Assembly: GCA_046597185.1 (NCBI GenBank)
Contig: JBKJLF010000643.1
Location: 1-25,653, forward strand
Reading direction: 5' to 3'
Source of the DNA: CAMBDR01 sp046597185
GTDB lineage: Bacteria > Pseudomonadota > Gammaproteobacteria > Burkholderiales > Burkholderiaceae_D
Length of the DNA stretch: 25,653 bases
Position numbers and translations under genes: made by a program. A model generated the notes under the pieces. The model was not told the origin of the DNA, ran no database searches, and worked only from the letters and a program-made list of their open reading frames with translations. Of the stretch, positions 6,944 to 14,811 are shown piece by piece. The first letter of the stretch is position 1, and every line of letters starts with the position of its first letter.

Positions 6944-9913
6944 TTAATAATGACTGATTGCGGGCATAGCCCGTTTGCGTTGCTCGTTTCTGGCAAAATC
7001 CACCACATGTAATTTTGCGGTATCGTTGCCAGCATTGTTGCTGGTATTGTTGCCACCTTCCAAATTAAAAAATCCAATCAAACCCTGCAACTGCCGGGCT
7101 TGGCCGTTCAATTCTTTTGCGGTGTGGGCCAATTCCTGGGCCGCCGACGCGGTTTCTTGCGTGCTGTGATTCAATTGGCCCATGGCCCGACTGATTTGCG
7201 TCAGGCCGAGGGTTTGTTCCTGTGAGGCATGGGTGATTTCCTGCACCAGGCTCGATGTCTGTTGAATCGCCGGAATCATGGTTGCCAGCAGTTGCCCGGC
7301 TTGCTCGGAAATGGTGAGGCTATCGCGCGCCAGCAGGCCGATTTCACCCGCTGCCACCTGGCTGCGCTCGGCCAGTTTGCGCACTTCTGCTGCGACCACG
7401 GCAAAACCCTTGCCGTGCGATCCGGCACGCGCGGCTTCAATTGCCGCGTTCAAGGCCAACAAATTGGTTTGATAGGCAATATCATCCACAAACTTGATTT
7501 TGGTCGCAATATTGCGCATGGTCACCACGGTTTGGCGCACTGCCTCGCCGCCTTTTTGCGCCTGAATGAAGGAACTTGATGCGATTTGATCGGTGCTGCG
7601 CGCATTGTCGCTGTTATGCGCTACCGAGACGCTCATTTCTTTCATCGATTGGGTGGTACGTTCCACCCCGCTCGCCTGTTCATTGGCCGACTGCGACAGC
7701 GTTTGCGCGGTGCTATTGATTTGCACCACGGCCCGGCTGACGGCATCGGTCGCAGTTTTGACTTCGCTGATGATTTCCGACAAACGCTGGCAACTGGCGT
7801 TGGAATCTTGTTTTAATTTGTCAAAAATGCCGGAAAACGGCTGATGGATGCGCTGCGACAAGTCGCCGACCGAAATTGCCGCCAACACCCGTGCCACTTC
7901 ATTGATGCCGGTTTCGCTGGTCGCCAGCAGGGTATTCATGTCATTGGCCAATTGCAAGAAAAAACCGTCTTTGCCCGCCAGAGAAATGCGCCGGGTAAAG
8001 TCGCCCGCCGCTGCGGCGTTGACGATCTCGCCCACTTCGTGCTCGGCAGCCAGTTGCCCGGTCACATCCAACCACTGCCCGACATTGCCTATCCTTTGCC
8101 CATTTTTGCCATACACGCTGGCAATCAATAAATCATATTGCCGCCCGCCGAGCAGGGTGCGCGTTTTGCTTTCACCATCAAGCGTTGCCAATTGGCTTAA
8201 TACTTCGCGGGCATTGGCATATAACATGTGAATATTGGAACCGATGACTTCTTTGGCTGAGAAATTGGGGTTGACTTTGCGAAACTCGCCTTCGTCGCGC
8301 GCCAGGGTGGCCAACAAGGTGCGGTTGGCGTAGACCATGGTGCCTTCCATATCAGCAATGTACACGGGCAAGGTGACCGAATCGAGTGCCATTTTGATGC
8401 GTGCATTGCGCTCGGCTTCGATTTCTGCCAGCACTTCGTGGGTATGTTCGCGCCATTCGCACACACTGCCCAAACGCTCACCCTGGGTGCCGAAGATGGG
8501 GGTGAGGGTGAGGAAAAAATATTGTTGCCCCAAGCATAATTCACACTGCTGCGCTTGTGTCAGTTGGTGCAAGCGGCTGCGCTGCAAGGCTGCCAGTTTC
8601 GGGTTGGCATCAAAATCATGCCCCAACATCTGCTTGGCGGTAAAGGCCGGGTTATCTCGTTGCAACAAGGCTTCCAGATTGTGCAGGCATTGCTGCATGG
8701 CGCTATTGTGGTAGATCAGCTTGCCGTCGGCGGCAAAAATCATGGTGTTGGCTGCCGCCGTATCCAGCGCGGTTTTGACGCGCGCGTTGGCTTGCGCTTC
8801 CAGTGCGGCGTGCTGCAAACTATCGGTCATGCTTTGCAAGGCACGTAGCAATTGCGCGGTTTCGTTACTGCCATGGACTTCGATAACGGTATCGAGCTTA
8901 CCGCCAGCCACCGCTTGCGCCACCGTGAGCGCCATGCGCAAAGGGCGCGCAATCGAGCCCATGACCCAGGCACCCAACAAGGCCAATACTGCAGTGGTGA
9001 GTACCATGGCCGTCACCAAGTGGAATTGACGATCTTTTAATTTGCTGATGCGCATTTGCAACAAGGTGTGTAATTCGCCAATCACGGTTTCGCGAAAGGC
9101 AAAATGCGCCGTGTCCGCCGCTGCAAATGCCTGGTTCCAGTCCGCTTGCGTGGTGACCCGGCTATTGCCGGAAAATTCTTTCTGAGCCAATTGGGCGAGA
9201 TGGGTTCCGTCAGATGGAAAGGCCAACCTGGCCAGATCGGCATTGGCACGAAGCGCCTTGCTCAAGGCATTTTGCATATTATTGTTGCTTTGATCGACAC
9301 TTTTTTGCAAATACGATTCTACTGTCGCAGCTTGTGCGTCGCGCTGCATTTGCGCGCCATGTTGGCGCAAACCATCCAGGGCCTCAAACATGGCGGGGGC
9401 ATGGAAATAGGCAATATCAACCAAATAATAGCTATCGGCATCGGGGGCCAGTGCCAAACCATAAACGTCAACAATGATTTCATCGATTTTATTGATGTTT
9501 TCAATCATTTCAAAATGATTGCCGTAAGCAATATCCGCATCGGTTTGGCTGGCCAATTGCGCCAGTTTGGTTTGTGTTTCTTGCCAAATTTTATTGCTGG
9601 CGGGATGGTTGATGCCACGCAATTGCTGCGCCACTTGTGCAATTGCAGGTGCTAACGCTGCTTGCTGCCAGTCATCCACTTTTTCACCGCTGGCACGCCG
9701 ACCTACCAGTGCGCGTTGTATTTGCAAGATGTGCAACAACTTACCTGTGAGTAATGTCGGCGTGATACCTTTGGCTTGGATTTTGGTGGTTTCAATCGCT
9801 TTATTTGATTCGAGCAAAAATAATGTGAGTGGAATACTCATCAGTATCAGGGCAATCACACCGAGAAGGCTAAATTTTTGCCAAAGCTGTAAACGGTCTA
9901 TCAAAAATTTCAT
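6944..9913 (-). CDS. Methyl-accepting chemotaxis protein with two PAS domains
   Basis: The 989-residue receptor has: TM1 (~13-34); a large helical periplasmic sensor (~35-293); TM2 (~295-318, VTAMVLTTAVLALLGAWVMG); a HAMP domain (~319-372); a PAS domain (~381-490, ALDTAAANTMIFAADGKLIYHN); a second PAS (~506-615, ALDSVTLPVYIADMEGTMVYAN); a HAMP-like linker; and the methyl-accepting coiled coil. The CheA/CheW-binding hairpin tip is clear (DDIAYQTNLLALNAAIEAAR, ~805-825). No C-terminal NWETF-type tether is seen. I chose ATG 9913, with GGAG nine bases upstream, over the in-frame start at 9925. It lies 14 nt before the di-haem peroxidase gene on the same strand. PAS pairs often sense redox state or bind haem/FAD, so a role in energy or oxidant taxis tied to the cytochrome genes is a reasonable inference. 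Confidence 0.9.
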   Translation of the reverse strand: MKFLIDRLQLWQKFSLLGVIALILMSIPLTLFLLESNKAIETTKIQAKGITPTLLTGKLLHILQIQRALVGRRASGEKVDDWQQAALAPAIAQVAQQLRGINHPASNKIWQETQTKLAQLASQTDADIAYGNHFEMIENINKIDEIIVDVYGLALAPDADSYYLVDIAYFHAPAMFEALDGLRQHGAQMQRDAQAATVESYLQKSVDQSNNNMQNALSKALRANADLARLAFPSDGTHLAQLAQKEFSGNSRVTTQADWNQAFAAADTAHFAFRETVIGELHTLLQMRISKLKDRQFHLVTAMVLTTAVLALLGAWVMGSIARPLRMALTVAQAVAGGKLDTVIEVHGSNETAQLLRALQSMTDSLQHAALEAQANARVKTALDTAAANTMIFAADGKLIYHNSAMQQCLHNLEALLQRDNPAFTAKQMLGHDFDANPKLAALQRSRLHQLTQAQQCELCLGQQYFFLTLTPIFGTQGERLGSVCEWREHTHEVLAEIEAERNARIKMALDSVTLPVYIADMEGTMVYANRTLLATLARDEGEFRKVNPNFSAKEVIGSNIHMLYANAREVLSQLATLDGESKTRTLLGGRQYDLLIASVYGKNGQRIGNVGQWLDVTGQLAAEHEVGEIVNAAAAGDFTRRISLAGKDGFFLQLANDMNTLLATSETGINEVARVLAAISVGDLSQRIHQPFSGIFDKLKQDSNASCQRLSEIISEVKTATDAVSRAVVQINSTAQTLSQSANEQASGVERTTQSMKEMSVSVAHNSDNARSTDQIASSSFIQAQKGGEAVRQTVVTMRNIATKIKFVDDIAYQTNLLALNAAIEAARAGSHGKGFAVVAAEVRKLAERSQVAAGEIGLLARDSLTISEQAGQLLATMIPAIQQTSSLVQEITHASQEQTLGLTQISRAMGQLNHSTQETASAAQELAHTAKELNGQARQLQGLIGFFNLEGGNNTSNNAGNDTAKLHVVDFARNEQRKRAMPAISHY

Positions 9914-10451
9914 GCTTGACTCCAATGAATCATCGAAAAACTTCGGGACGGCACAACAGAATCAGTGCAATTGAATGCACGGAAACTGAATACTCAAAGG
10001 GGAAAACATGCGGGGCTGGGCAACAACTATTCGGATTAACTCGGGATTGGCAGCGGTCGCAGGGTGAAGGCAGATATGCTTCAAGAATAAGCGACCACTG
10101 TCCGTATCATAGCAGACTTTTTGCAAAGCAATGAGCGAAGATTTATTTTCTGCCATAGCACGTCACAAAGAGAGGCGACAAGATGTGATCCGCATGAATC
10201 GGGTAATGGCTTATTTGCAATGATTGTTTGAATCAGATGGCTGTTTCGCGCTTTACCATTGAAGCGTTATCAGACTTGTCAGCCGCTTTTATTTTGTGGT
10301 AAGCGGTGGTATAGTCGTCGTCATCTGTACTCAAGTGTCGTCGCCTGTGGTCGCTTTTTTGCCATATTGGGCTTAGTATTCTTATGTGCCACAAGAATTG
10401 GTTCGTAAAATACCCTTCAACCGCTGTGCTAACATCCAGGGAACAATCATC
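9914..10451. other. 538-bp divergent intergenic region, no gene recognised
   Basis: The region separates the minus-strand MCP from the plus-strand LysM gene. I saw only weak structure: GTGCA..TGCAC at 9965-9980 about 50 bp before the MCP start, and an inverted pair CCGCTT/AAGCGG at 10283-10306. Promoters for both genes should be here, but I see no convincing -35/-10 pair. Short frames inside it show no family features. Confidence 0.5.
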
Positions 10452-11519
10452 ATGAGTACTGTGCTTTGCTATACTGTTCAATCGGGCGATACCTACTACT
10501 TGATCGCCAAAAACTTGAGTGCCGCTGCCGGGGTGAGCTATCAGGCAATCGAGGCGGCCAACCCCAATTACCCTGCCGCCAGCCTGGCGGCGGGCGATCT
10601 TCTGGTCATTCCGGCGGCATTTGGCACGGCCACCGCTTTGACGTACACGGTGATGAGCGGCGATACCTGGGCCAGCATCGCCACCGGGCTTGCTTCCTGC
10701 GTTGGCATGACGGCCACCCTGATCGAAGCGCCCAATCATTCCGAGCCCCTTTACCCGGGCATGGTACTGGCGATTCCCGCCGCCAAAACTGCGGTGGCGA
10801 GTGCGCCTTACAGTTCCACCGAGCCAGTCGCCGGTTTCTGGTGGTGGACTTATGACACAATCATGCCGACGCCGCCTGCGTCAACCAACTTGAGCATTGC
10901 GTTCAGCGGCGCGGTCGATGTGACTGCGGTAATGCAAAGCGCGGCCCCAATTTCGGCCCTGATGCCCGGCGCACGTTTCATTTGCCTGGGCGGCGGCGGG
11001 GCAAGCACCGATGCGAGCACCACCGGTTATTGGACTAAGGCTGCGGTGGAAGCCGTGACCACGGCGATTACCGCCGGTCAGTTTGCCGGTTACCAAGGCA
11101 TTGCCTACGATATTGAAATCGGGGCTCTCGGCTTGACTTCGGTTTTCCAGGCTTCGTTCGCGGCAGCGCAAGCCCAAGGGTTTGCGGTGCTCGTCACCGT
11201 CAGTCATACCGAGCCGTATACCATGGTGGATCCGTTCGGGCCGATCCTTATGTCCGATGCCGATATAATGATGAGGGCGTTTTTTGCCGACAGTAACATC
11301 AATATTCTGTCGCCGCAGCTTTACACGAGTGGCAGCACCGCCGTCGAAAGCGTGACCTCGGGCGGGATTATTGCTTGGGCTGACTATGCGACCTCGGTGC
11401 CAAGTGTGGTGCCAAGCATTCCCTATGCATCTAACTATGCCGAGGTGCAGGCCTTTCTTGAGGCTTACAGTGTGCCGGTTGACGGATACATCCAATGGGA
11501 GCAGACCACCCCGGATTAA
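10452..11519 (+). CDS. LysM-domain protein with GH18-like (chitinase-like) domain
   Basis: From ATG 10452 the product is 355 residues. Two LysM modules come first: LCYTVQSGDTYYLIAKNLS to DLLVIPAA (~5-57) and LTYTVMSGDTWASIATGL to MVLAIPAA (~62-115); both bind N-acetylglucosamine polymers in known cases. The rest (~125-355) looks like a divergent GH18 TIM barrel: GFWWWTYD at the start, RFICLGGGGAS, and GIAYDIEIG at strand 4. The last has Asp and Glu of the DxDxE catalytic signature but Ala for the first Asp; INILSPQLY and YIQWEQ follow as later strands. No signal peptide precedes the first LysM, even with the upstream in-frame GTG at 10386. Chitin or peptidoglycan is the likely ligand; catalysis is probable but unproven. 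It is monocistronic, facing the COX-like gene. Confidence 0.75.
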   Translation: MSTVLCYTVQSGDTYYLIAKNLSAAAGVSYQAIEAANPNYPAASLAAGDLLVIPAAFGTATALTYTVMSGDTWASIATGLASCVGMTATLIEAPNHSEPLYPGMVLAIPAAKTAVASAPYSSTEPVAGFWWWTYDTIMPTPPASTNLSIAFSGAVDVTAVMQSAAPISALMPGARFICLGGGGASTDASTTGYWTKAAVEAVTTAITAGQFAGYQGIAYDIEIGALGLTSVFQASFAAAQAQGFAVLVTVSHTEPYTMVDPFGPILMSDADIMMRAFFADSNINILSPQLYTSGSTAVESVTSGGIIAWADYATSVPSVVPSIPYASNYAEVQAFLEAYSVPVDGYIQWEQTTPD

Positions 11520-11653
11520 CCGGTTCAGCGCAACAGGCGCTTGCCCGGGAGTGTGTATTAACATCGGACAGGGTGCGTCGAGCTTAGTTTGATACCTGCA
11601 AGCAAGCGTGTCACGGCCACGGCGCTTTGGCAAAAGCCTGTTACTCGACACGC

Positions 11654-13204
11654 TCAAGGATTTCGGTTCACCAAATGCTGCGCTGTGTCGGTGTTGGCAA
11701 TCAAGGCCATACCATACTCGCTGAAGTTTTCTGCCGTGTACACATTGCGCGCCAACAGCGGGTTGGTGTAGATTTGGGTGAAGGCATCATAGGCCACTAT
11801 GACATTTAACAGGTCGCCAAACAAACGCTCTGGCTCATGCTTTTGCGCTAACAAGCCAACCACAAATTCAACTTTATCGATATCGCCATACAGGTTTTGC
11901 AAGTGCTCGCGCAAAGCGGCATCGTCACACAGTTCTTCAAAGCTGGTCAGTGCATCCAGACCGAAAAATTTTCGATACGCGTTATACGGTGCCAGGTGGA
12001 AATCACGCCCCATTTTCACCATCGCATATTCCGCCCCCAGCAAATAATGCGGTACGTTTTGCAAACCAATCGCCCCCGCCGCCTGACTGGCGCAAGTTTC
12101 AATGATCGTACCCAGACCGCTGCCTTCCAACAGCGCATTATTGACCAGATAGTCTTGCGCAGTGAGCTGGTTTGCCCCCATCTGAATGGTGTCCGGCACC
12201 ATCCCATGCCAGCGGTAGAGCAAATCAAATTCCAGCGCAATCCATGGCGTGCGATACCAGTTTTGCTGCTCGGCAAAGCTCGGGTCAAACAGAAAAATAT
12301 CAGCCCCGGCAATGTGGTTGATGTAGTCTTGCACCACCAGCTTCATCAAGATGACGGTATTGATCATGCGTGCGGTTTGAAACAAGCGCTCATCGTCCCA
12401 ATCCGCATGGCGCGCTGCCAATTCGAGGCAAATGCGGTTATGTTCGCGCAAAAACAGCGTGCTGATGGCCACATAGCCGAGCGTGGAATTGCCGCGCTCC
12501 AGCCCGGTAGCATACAGCTTGGCCATACGCTCATCACCCCACTGCCCGTACAGTTCGACAATCGATTGATCGACGACATAAGGCATGGTTTGATAATGCG
12601 CCTTCACCTGCCATTTGCCCGCCGCATCCAGGCTACCAAGGTAATCCGGAAATTCTTCACCGTTGATGATTTGGCTGCGTAATTTGCCACCCTCCAGGGT
12701 GCGCAACAGGCGCGCGGTGGCTTCAGTCAGGCCATAGATTTGGCACAAATCAATATTGTGGTTGGAGGTGTTTTTGCGCCGGTCATGCGGGTCTACCCGC
12801 AACACGCTGTCGGTGAACCACTGGGCGAAAAACATGAATAACATCGACGAGCGGCTGGTTTTCATTACCCCTTGGCGCGCAAATAACTGGGTGATTTGGC
12901 CAATCTGGCCAAGGCCCGGGTTATACGCCGCATCGGGCGGTAAGCTGTTGATGGTGTCCAGACTGGCAGGCGGTAAATGGCGCGCGGAAAAGCTGCGGTC
13001 AGTCAGCATGGGCCAACTGGTGTAATCATTCACCGGGCCAGCCTGATCTGGCGCAACAGGTTTGGGCAGGTGCGACCAGCAGCTAAACCCATAGGGCCGG
13101 GGTGGAATCGCCTGGCAAATGCTATTGGTGGCCTGGCGACTGATAAATTCAGCCGCAAAGGGAATATGCTTGCTCAGGTCAAGAATGTTGTTAAGAATGC
13201 TCAT
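11654..13204 (-). CDS. Haem peroxidase of the prostaglandin-endoperoxide synthase (cyclooxygenase) type
   Basis: The 516-residue protein aligns by eye along its length with animal cyclooxygenases: YTSW (61-64), FFAQWFT (125-131), IDLCQIYG (151-158), GKLRSQIINGEEFP, LREHNRICLEL (252-262), DERLFQTARMI (271-281), IALEFDLLYRWHGMVPDT (322-339), SFEEL and LFGDL. Tyr330 and His333 in YRWH match COX Tyr385 (tyrosyl radical) and His388 (proximal haem ligand). Gln128 matches Gln203, but the distal His207 position is Asp132 and the Ser530 position is Ala474. The EGF-like and signal regions of animal COX are absent, as expected for a bacterial form. ATG 13204 has SD AGAGG; a TTG at 13228 is rejected. It may be a fatty-acid dioxygenase with weak peroxidase activity. 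The substrate and partners are unknown. Confidence 0.85.
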   Translation of the reverse strand: MSILNNILDLSKHIPFAAEFISRQATNSICQAIPPRPYGFSCWSHLPKPVAPDQAGPVNDYTSWPMLTDRSFSARHLPPASLDTINSLPPDAAYNPGLGQIGQITQLFARQGVMKTSRSSMLFMFFAQWFTDSVLRVDPHDRRKNTSNHNIDLCQIYGLTEATARLLRTLEGGKLRSQIINGEEFPDYLGSLDAAGKWQVKAHYQTMPYVVDQSIVELYGQWGDERMAKLYATGLERGNSTLGYVAISTLFLREHNRICLELAARHADWDDERLFQTARMINTVILMKLVVQDYINHIAGADIFLFDPSFAEQQNWYRTPWIALEFDLLYRWHGMVPDTIQMGANQLTAQDYLVNNALLEGSGLGTIIETCASQAAGAIGLQNVPHYLLGAEYAMVKMGRDFHLAPYNAYRKFFGLDALTSFEELCDDAALREHLQNLYGDIDKVEFVVGLLAQKHEPERLFGDLLNVIVAYDAFTQIYTNPLLARNVYTAENFSEYGMALIANTDTAQHLVNRNP

Positions 13205-13238
13205 AATAGCGCCTCTTTTAATGTGCAATAAGGCTGTA

Positions 13239-13293
13239 ATTATAAACAGTATTAACGTCCAACGGGGGATTTTCTTGGTTAAAAATTGTAACC
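13239..13293 (-). promoter_or_regulatory. Putative promoter and operator of the COX-like gene
   Basis: A consensus -10 TATAAT on the minus strand (13244-13239) lies 35 nt before the ATG, without a good -35, as in activator-dependent promoters. Upstream, GGTTA-N7-TAACC (13277-13293) is an inverted repeat centred about 53 bp before the expected start of transcription. Confidence 0.4.
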
Positions 13294-13318
13294 ATTAATT
13301 GGATGGCAGCGCTGTGGC

Positions 13319-14104
13319 CTATTGATCTTCCATCCAGGTTTTTAAGCCAACCACCCAGGTTTTGGCGGGTAAGTTGAGTTCAGTCTTTATTTGCAGTGCC
13401 CGCGCGTAGAGCACGCGGAAATCGATTAATGGGGCTTTTTTGAAGCAAATCACCACGATATTGGCATCATGCACTTCGGGCAACCAAACCACGGCATCAA
13501 ACACTTGCGCCAGCGCGCTCATGCTTTGGTCGTAGCTGCTTGGTTGACCGAATAAATTCAGCGTGAGCATGCCATCTTGCTGCAGGCAGTCGGCGCAGCC
13601 TTGGTAAAATTCCAGGCTATCGAGCGCCGGTTTTTGCGCTGCTTCGTCATATAAATCGACCTGCAAAATATCAACCTGGCCGTGCTTGGCCGGGTTCAGC
13701 ACAAAGTCGAGTGCGTTCATTTCTATCACTTGCAAGCGCTCGTCGTTGGGTGGCAAACCAAAATGGGCGGCGCAAATGGCAATTACATTCGGGTTTAACT
13801 CAATCGCCGTCACCCGCGCTTGTGGGAACTGGTGATAGCAAAATTTGGTCAGTGCAGCGCAGCCCAAACCCAGTTGCACAATATGTTTTGGCTCGCGCAT
13901 AAACAGAGTCCACACCATCATCATCTGGATGTATTCCAGCGCCAGCGCATCGGGCTTGCGCAAATCCATGGCACCTTGCACCCACGACGTGCCCAAGTGT
14001 AAAAAGCGCACATTTTTGATGTGGGTCAGCGTGGCGGGCGGGTGGCCCGGCTGTTTAAAGGCGCTGGTGGTGGGGCCGGCGATGCATGTGTCGGGCTGAT
14101 CCAT
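13319..14104 (-). CDS. Spermidine synthase-like methyltransferase-fold protein
   Basis: This 261-residue protein has the Rossmann fold of the spermidine/spermine synthase family. Visible are the nucleotide-binding stretch IVQLGLGCAALTKFCY, the acidic end of strand 2 in VTAIELNPNVIAIC, the second acidic strand LQVIEMNALDFV, and the catalytic-region strand VDILQVDLYDE. DxxD-type residues of true aminopropyltransferases are only partly met (DLYDEA), so it may be a family member of unknown substrate, as are many betaproteobacterial SpeE-like proteins. It lies upstream of the COX-like gene on the same strand, with a 114-bp gap that holds a separate promoter, so co-transcription is uncertain. SD is weak (GAAAG). 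Confidence 0.7.
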   Translation of the reverse strand: MDQPDTCIAGPTTSAFKQPGHPPATLTHIKNVRFLHLGTSWVQGAMDLRKPDALALEYIQMMMVWTLFMREPKHIVQLGLGCAALTKFCYHQFPQARVTAIELNPNVIAICAAHFGLPPNDERLQVIEMNALDFVLNPAKHGQVDILQVDLYDEAAQKPALDSLEFYQGCADCLQQDGMLTLNLFGQPSSYDQSMSALAQVFDAVVWLPEVHDANIVVICFKKAPLIDFRVLYARALQIKTELNLPAKTWVVGLKTWMEDQ

Positions 14105-14141
14105 AATCGGCTTTCAAAGGTGAGGTGGTTTGCGTTCTTGC

Positions 14142-14366
14142 TCAGGCTGCATGGGCCGTATAAGTCGTCGGCTGGCGGCTTTTTTGCCATAGCAGCCATA
14201 ACAGCAAGCTGCCTGCCAGCCACAATCCGGCGGGATGCCATTCCAGCGCAGTGCGCCATTCTGTTCGGCGTGGCGCTGCAGCACGCGTCACACGACCGAT
14301 TAGCTCGGTGTTTTGTTCTGGCTCGGGTGAAATTATTGTAGCAGGGTAGGTGTGCAAATGGCTCAT
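14142..14366 (-). CDS. Small hypothetical protein with one membrane segment
   Basis: The 74-residue frame begins MSHLHTYPATIISPEPEQN, has a basic middle (RVTRAAAPRRTEWR) and a single hydrophobic stretch GLWLAGSLLLWLLW near residues 47-60, then a short basic tail. An AGG lies 6 nt before the ATG. It precedes the SpeE-like gene on the same strand, with 37 bp between them, so both may share a transcript. No family recognised. Confidence 0.5.
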   Translation of the reverse strand: MSHLHTYPATIISPEPEQNTELIGRVTRAAAPRRTEWRTALEWHPAGLWLAGSLLLWLLWQKSRQPTTYTAHAA

Positions 14367-14385
14367 CGTCAGCCTGAATTTTTGC

Positions 14386-14407
14386 GGCGGCGTTTATAAT
14401 AGCCGCC
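14386..14407 (+). promoter_or_regulatory. Consensus -10 box inside an inverted repeat
   Basis: TATAAT (14395-14400) sits in the loop of GGCGGC (14386-14391) and GCCGCC (14402-14407), 46 bp before the small plus-strand gene at 14446. No good -35 is seen. The repeat could bind a repressor or form a hairpin at the 5' end of the transcript. Confidence 0.4.
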
Positions 14408-14445
14408 ACGTAAGCAATCAACCCTTTGGTAGCAAGGACGCAGAC

Positions 14446-14598
14446 ATGAGCTTGATGAAAGATTTTTCGGTTTCGGCATTGATCACTTTTTTGGTCACTG
14501 CTTCCGGCTTGAACCTGTTTGGCATCGGCGCGGCGTTTTGGGGCTTGCTGGCGGGCGTGGTGGCGCTTTTCGTGCTGCAAGCCACGCCTGGGAAATGA
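14446..14598 (+). CDS. Small membrane protein, 50 residues
   Basis: From ATG 14446 (AGGA eight bases upstream) the product is MSLMKDFSVSALITFLVTAS followed by GLNLFGIGAAFWGLLAGVVALFVL and a short polar end. Two hydrophobic segments (about 9-22 and 24-45) predict a membrane hairpin. A longer in-frame start at 14350 lacks an SD and is not favoured. Its stop TGA is part of the heptamer repeat that follows, so repeat growth could have set the present C-terminus. Function unknown. Confidence 0.6.
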   Translation: MSLMKDFSVSALITFLVTASGLNLFGIGAAFWGLLAGVVALFVLQATPGK

Positions 14599-14650
14599 GC
14601 AATGAGCAATGAACAATGAGCAATGAGCAATGAGCAATGACCAATGAAAA
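14595..14650. repeat. Heptanucleotide tandem repeat, eight copies
   Basis: ATGAGCA is repeated from 14595: copies 1, 2, 4, 5 and 6 are exact, copy 3 is ATGAACA, copy 7 ATGACCA and copy 8 ATGAAAA. Every unit carries ATG and TGA. Seven is not a multiple of three, so the array passes through all frames. It resembles the short heptamer arrays known from cyanobacterial genomes in form only. Confidence 0.95.
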
Positions 14651-14751
14651 ATGGCTTGTGTGAGACAGGCTGCGCCAGCGTTGGTTTTGGTTTATTACTG
14701 TCGCAACGCTGCCAAACTTTTTGCGGGTAGTTGCGCATAGCGATAATTGTG

Positions 14752-14767
14752 CTGTTAAAATAAACAG
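14752..14767 (+). promoter_or_regulatory. Possible -10 and inverted repeat before the Rpn-family gene
   Basis: CTGTT-N6-AACAG (14752-14767) overlaps a -10-like TAAAAT (14756-14761); TTGCGC at 14731-14736 could be a -35 at 19 bp. The start codon is 51 bp downstream. Confidence 0.3.
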
Positions 14768-14811
14768 TTAATTTGATTTCCTCAACCACCCAACCCGACA
14801 GGTGATCCCAA

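Noticed and set aside
9104..9655. 183-codon plus-strand frame
   Set aside because: Antisense shadow of the helical sensor region of the chemoreceptor; no SD or motif.
9965..9980. GTGCA/TGCAC dyad as an operator of the chemoreceptor gene
   Set aside because: Only 5-bp arms with a 6-base centre, easily found by chance; noted in the intergenic entry only.
11605..11654. AGCGTGTC/GACACGCT pair as a bidirectional terminator between the GH18-like and COX-like genes
   Set aside because: The arms are separated by 34 bases, no T-run follows on either strand, and one arm touches the COX-like stop codon; support is too weak.
10881..11657. 258-codon minus-strand frame over the LysM/GH18 gene
   Set aside because: Composition is typical of an antisense shadow, and it overlaps a gene with recognisable LysM and GH18-like motifs.
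14026..14637. 203-codon minus-strand frame
   Set aside because: Its N-terminus (repeating LIAHCSLF) is just the heptamer array read in one frame, and it overlaps the better supported small genes and the start of the SpeE-like gene.
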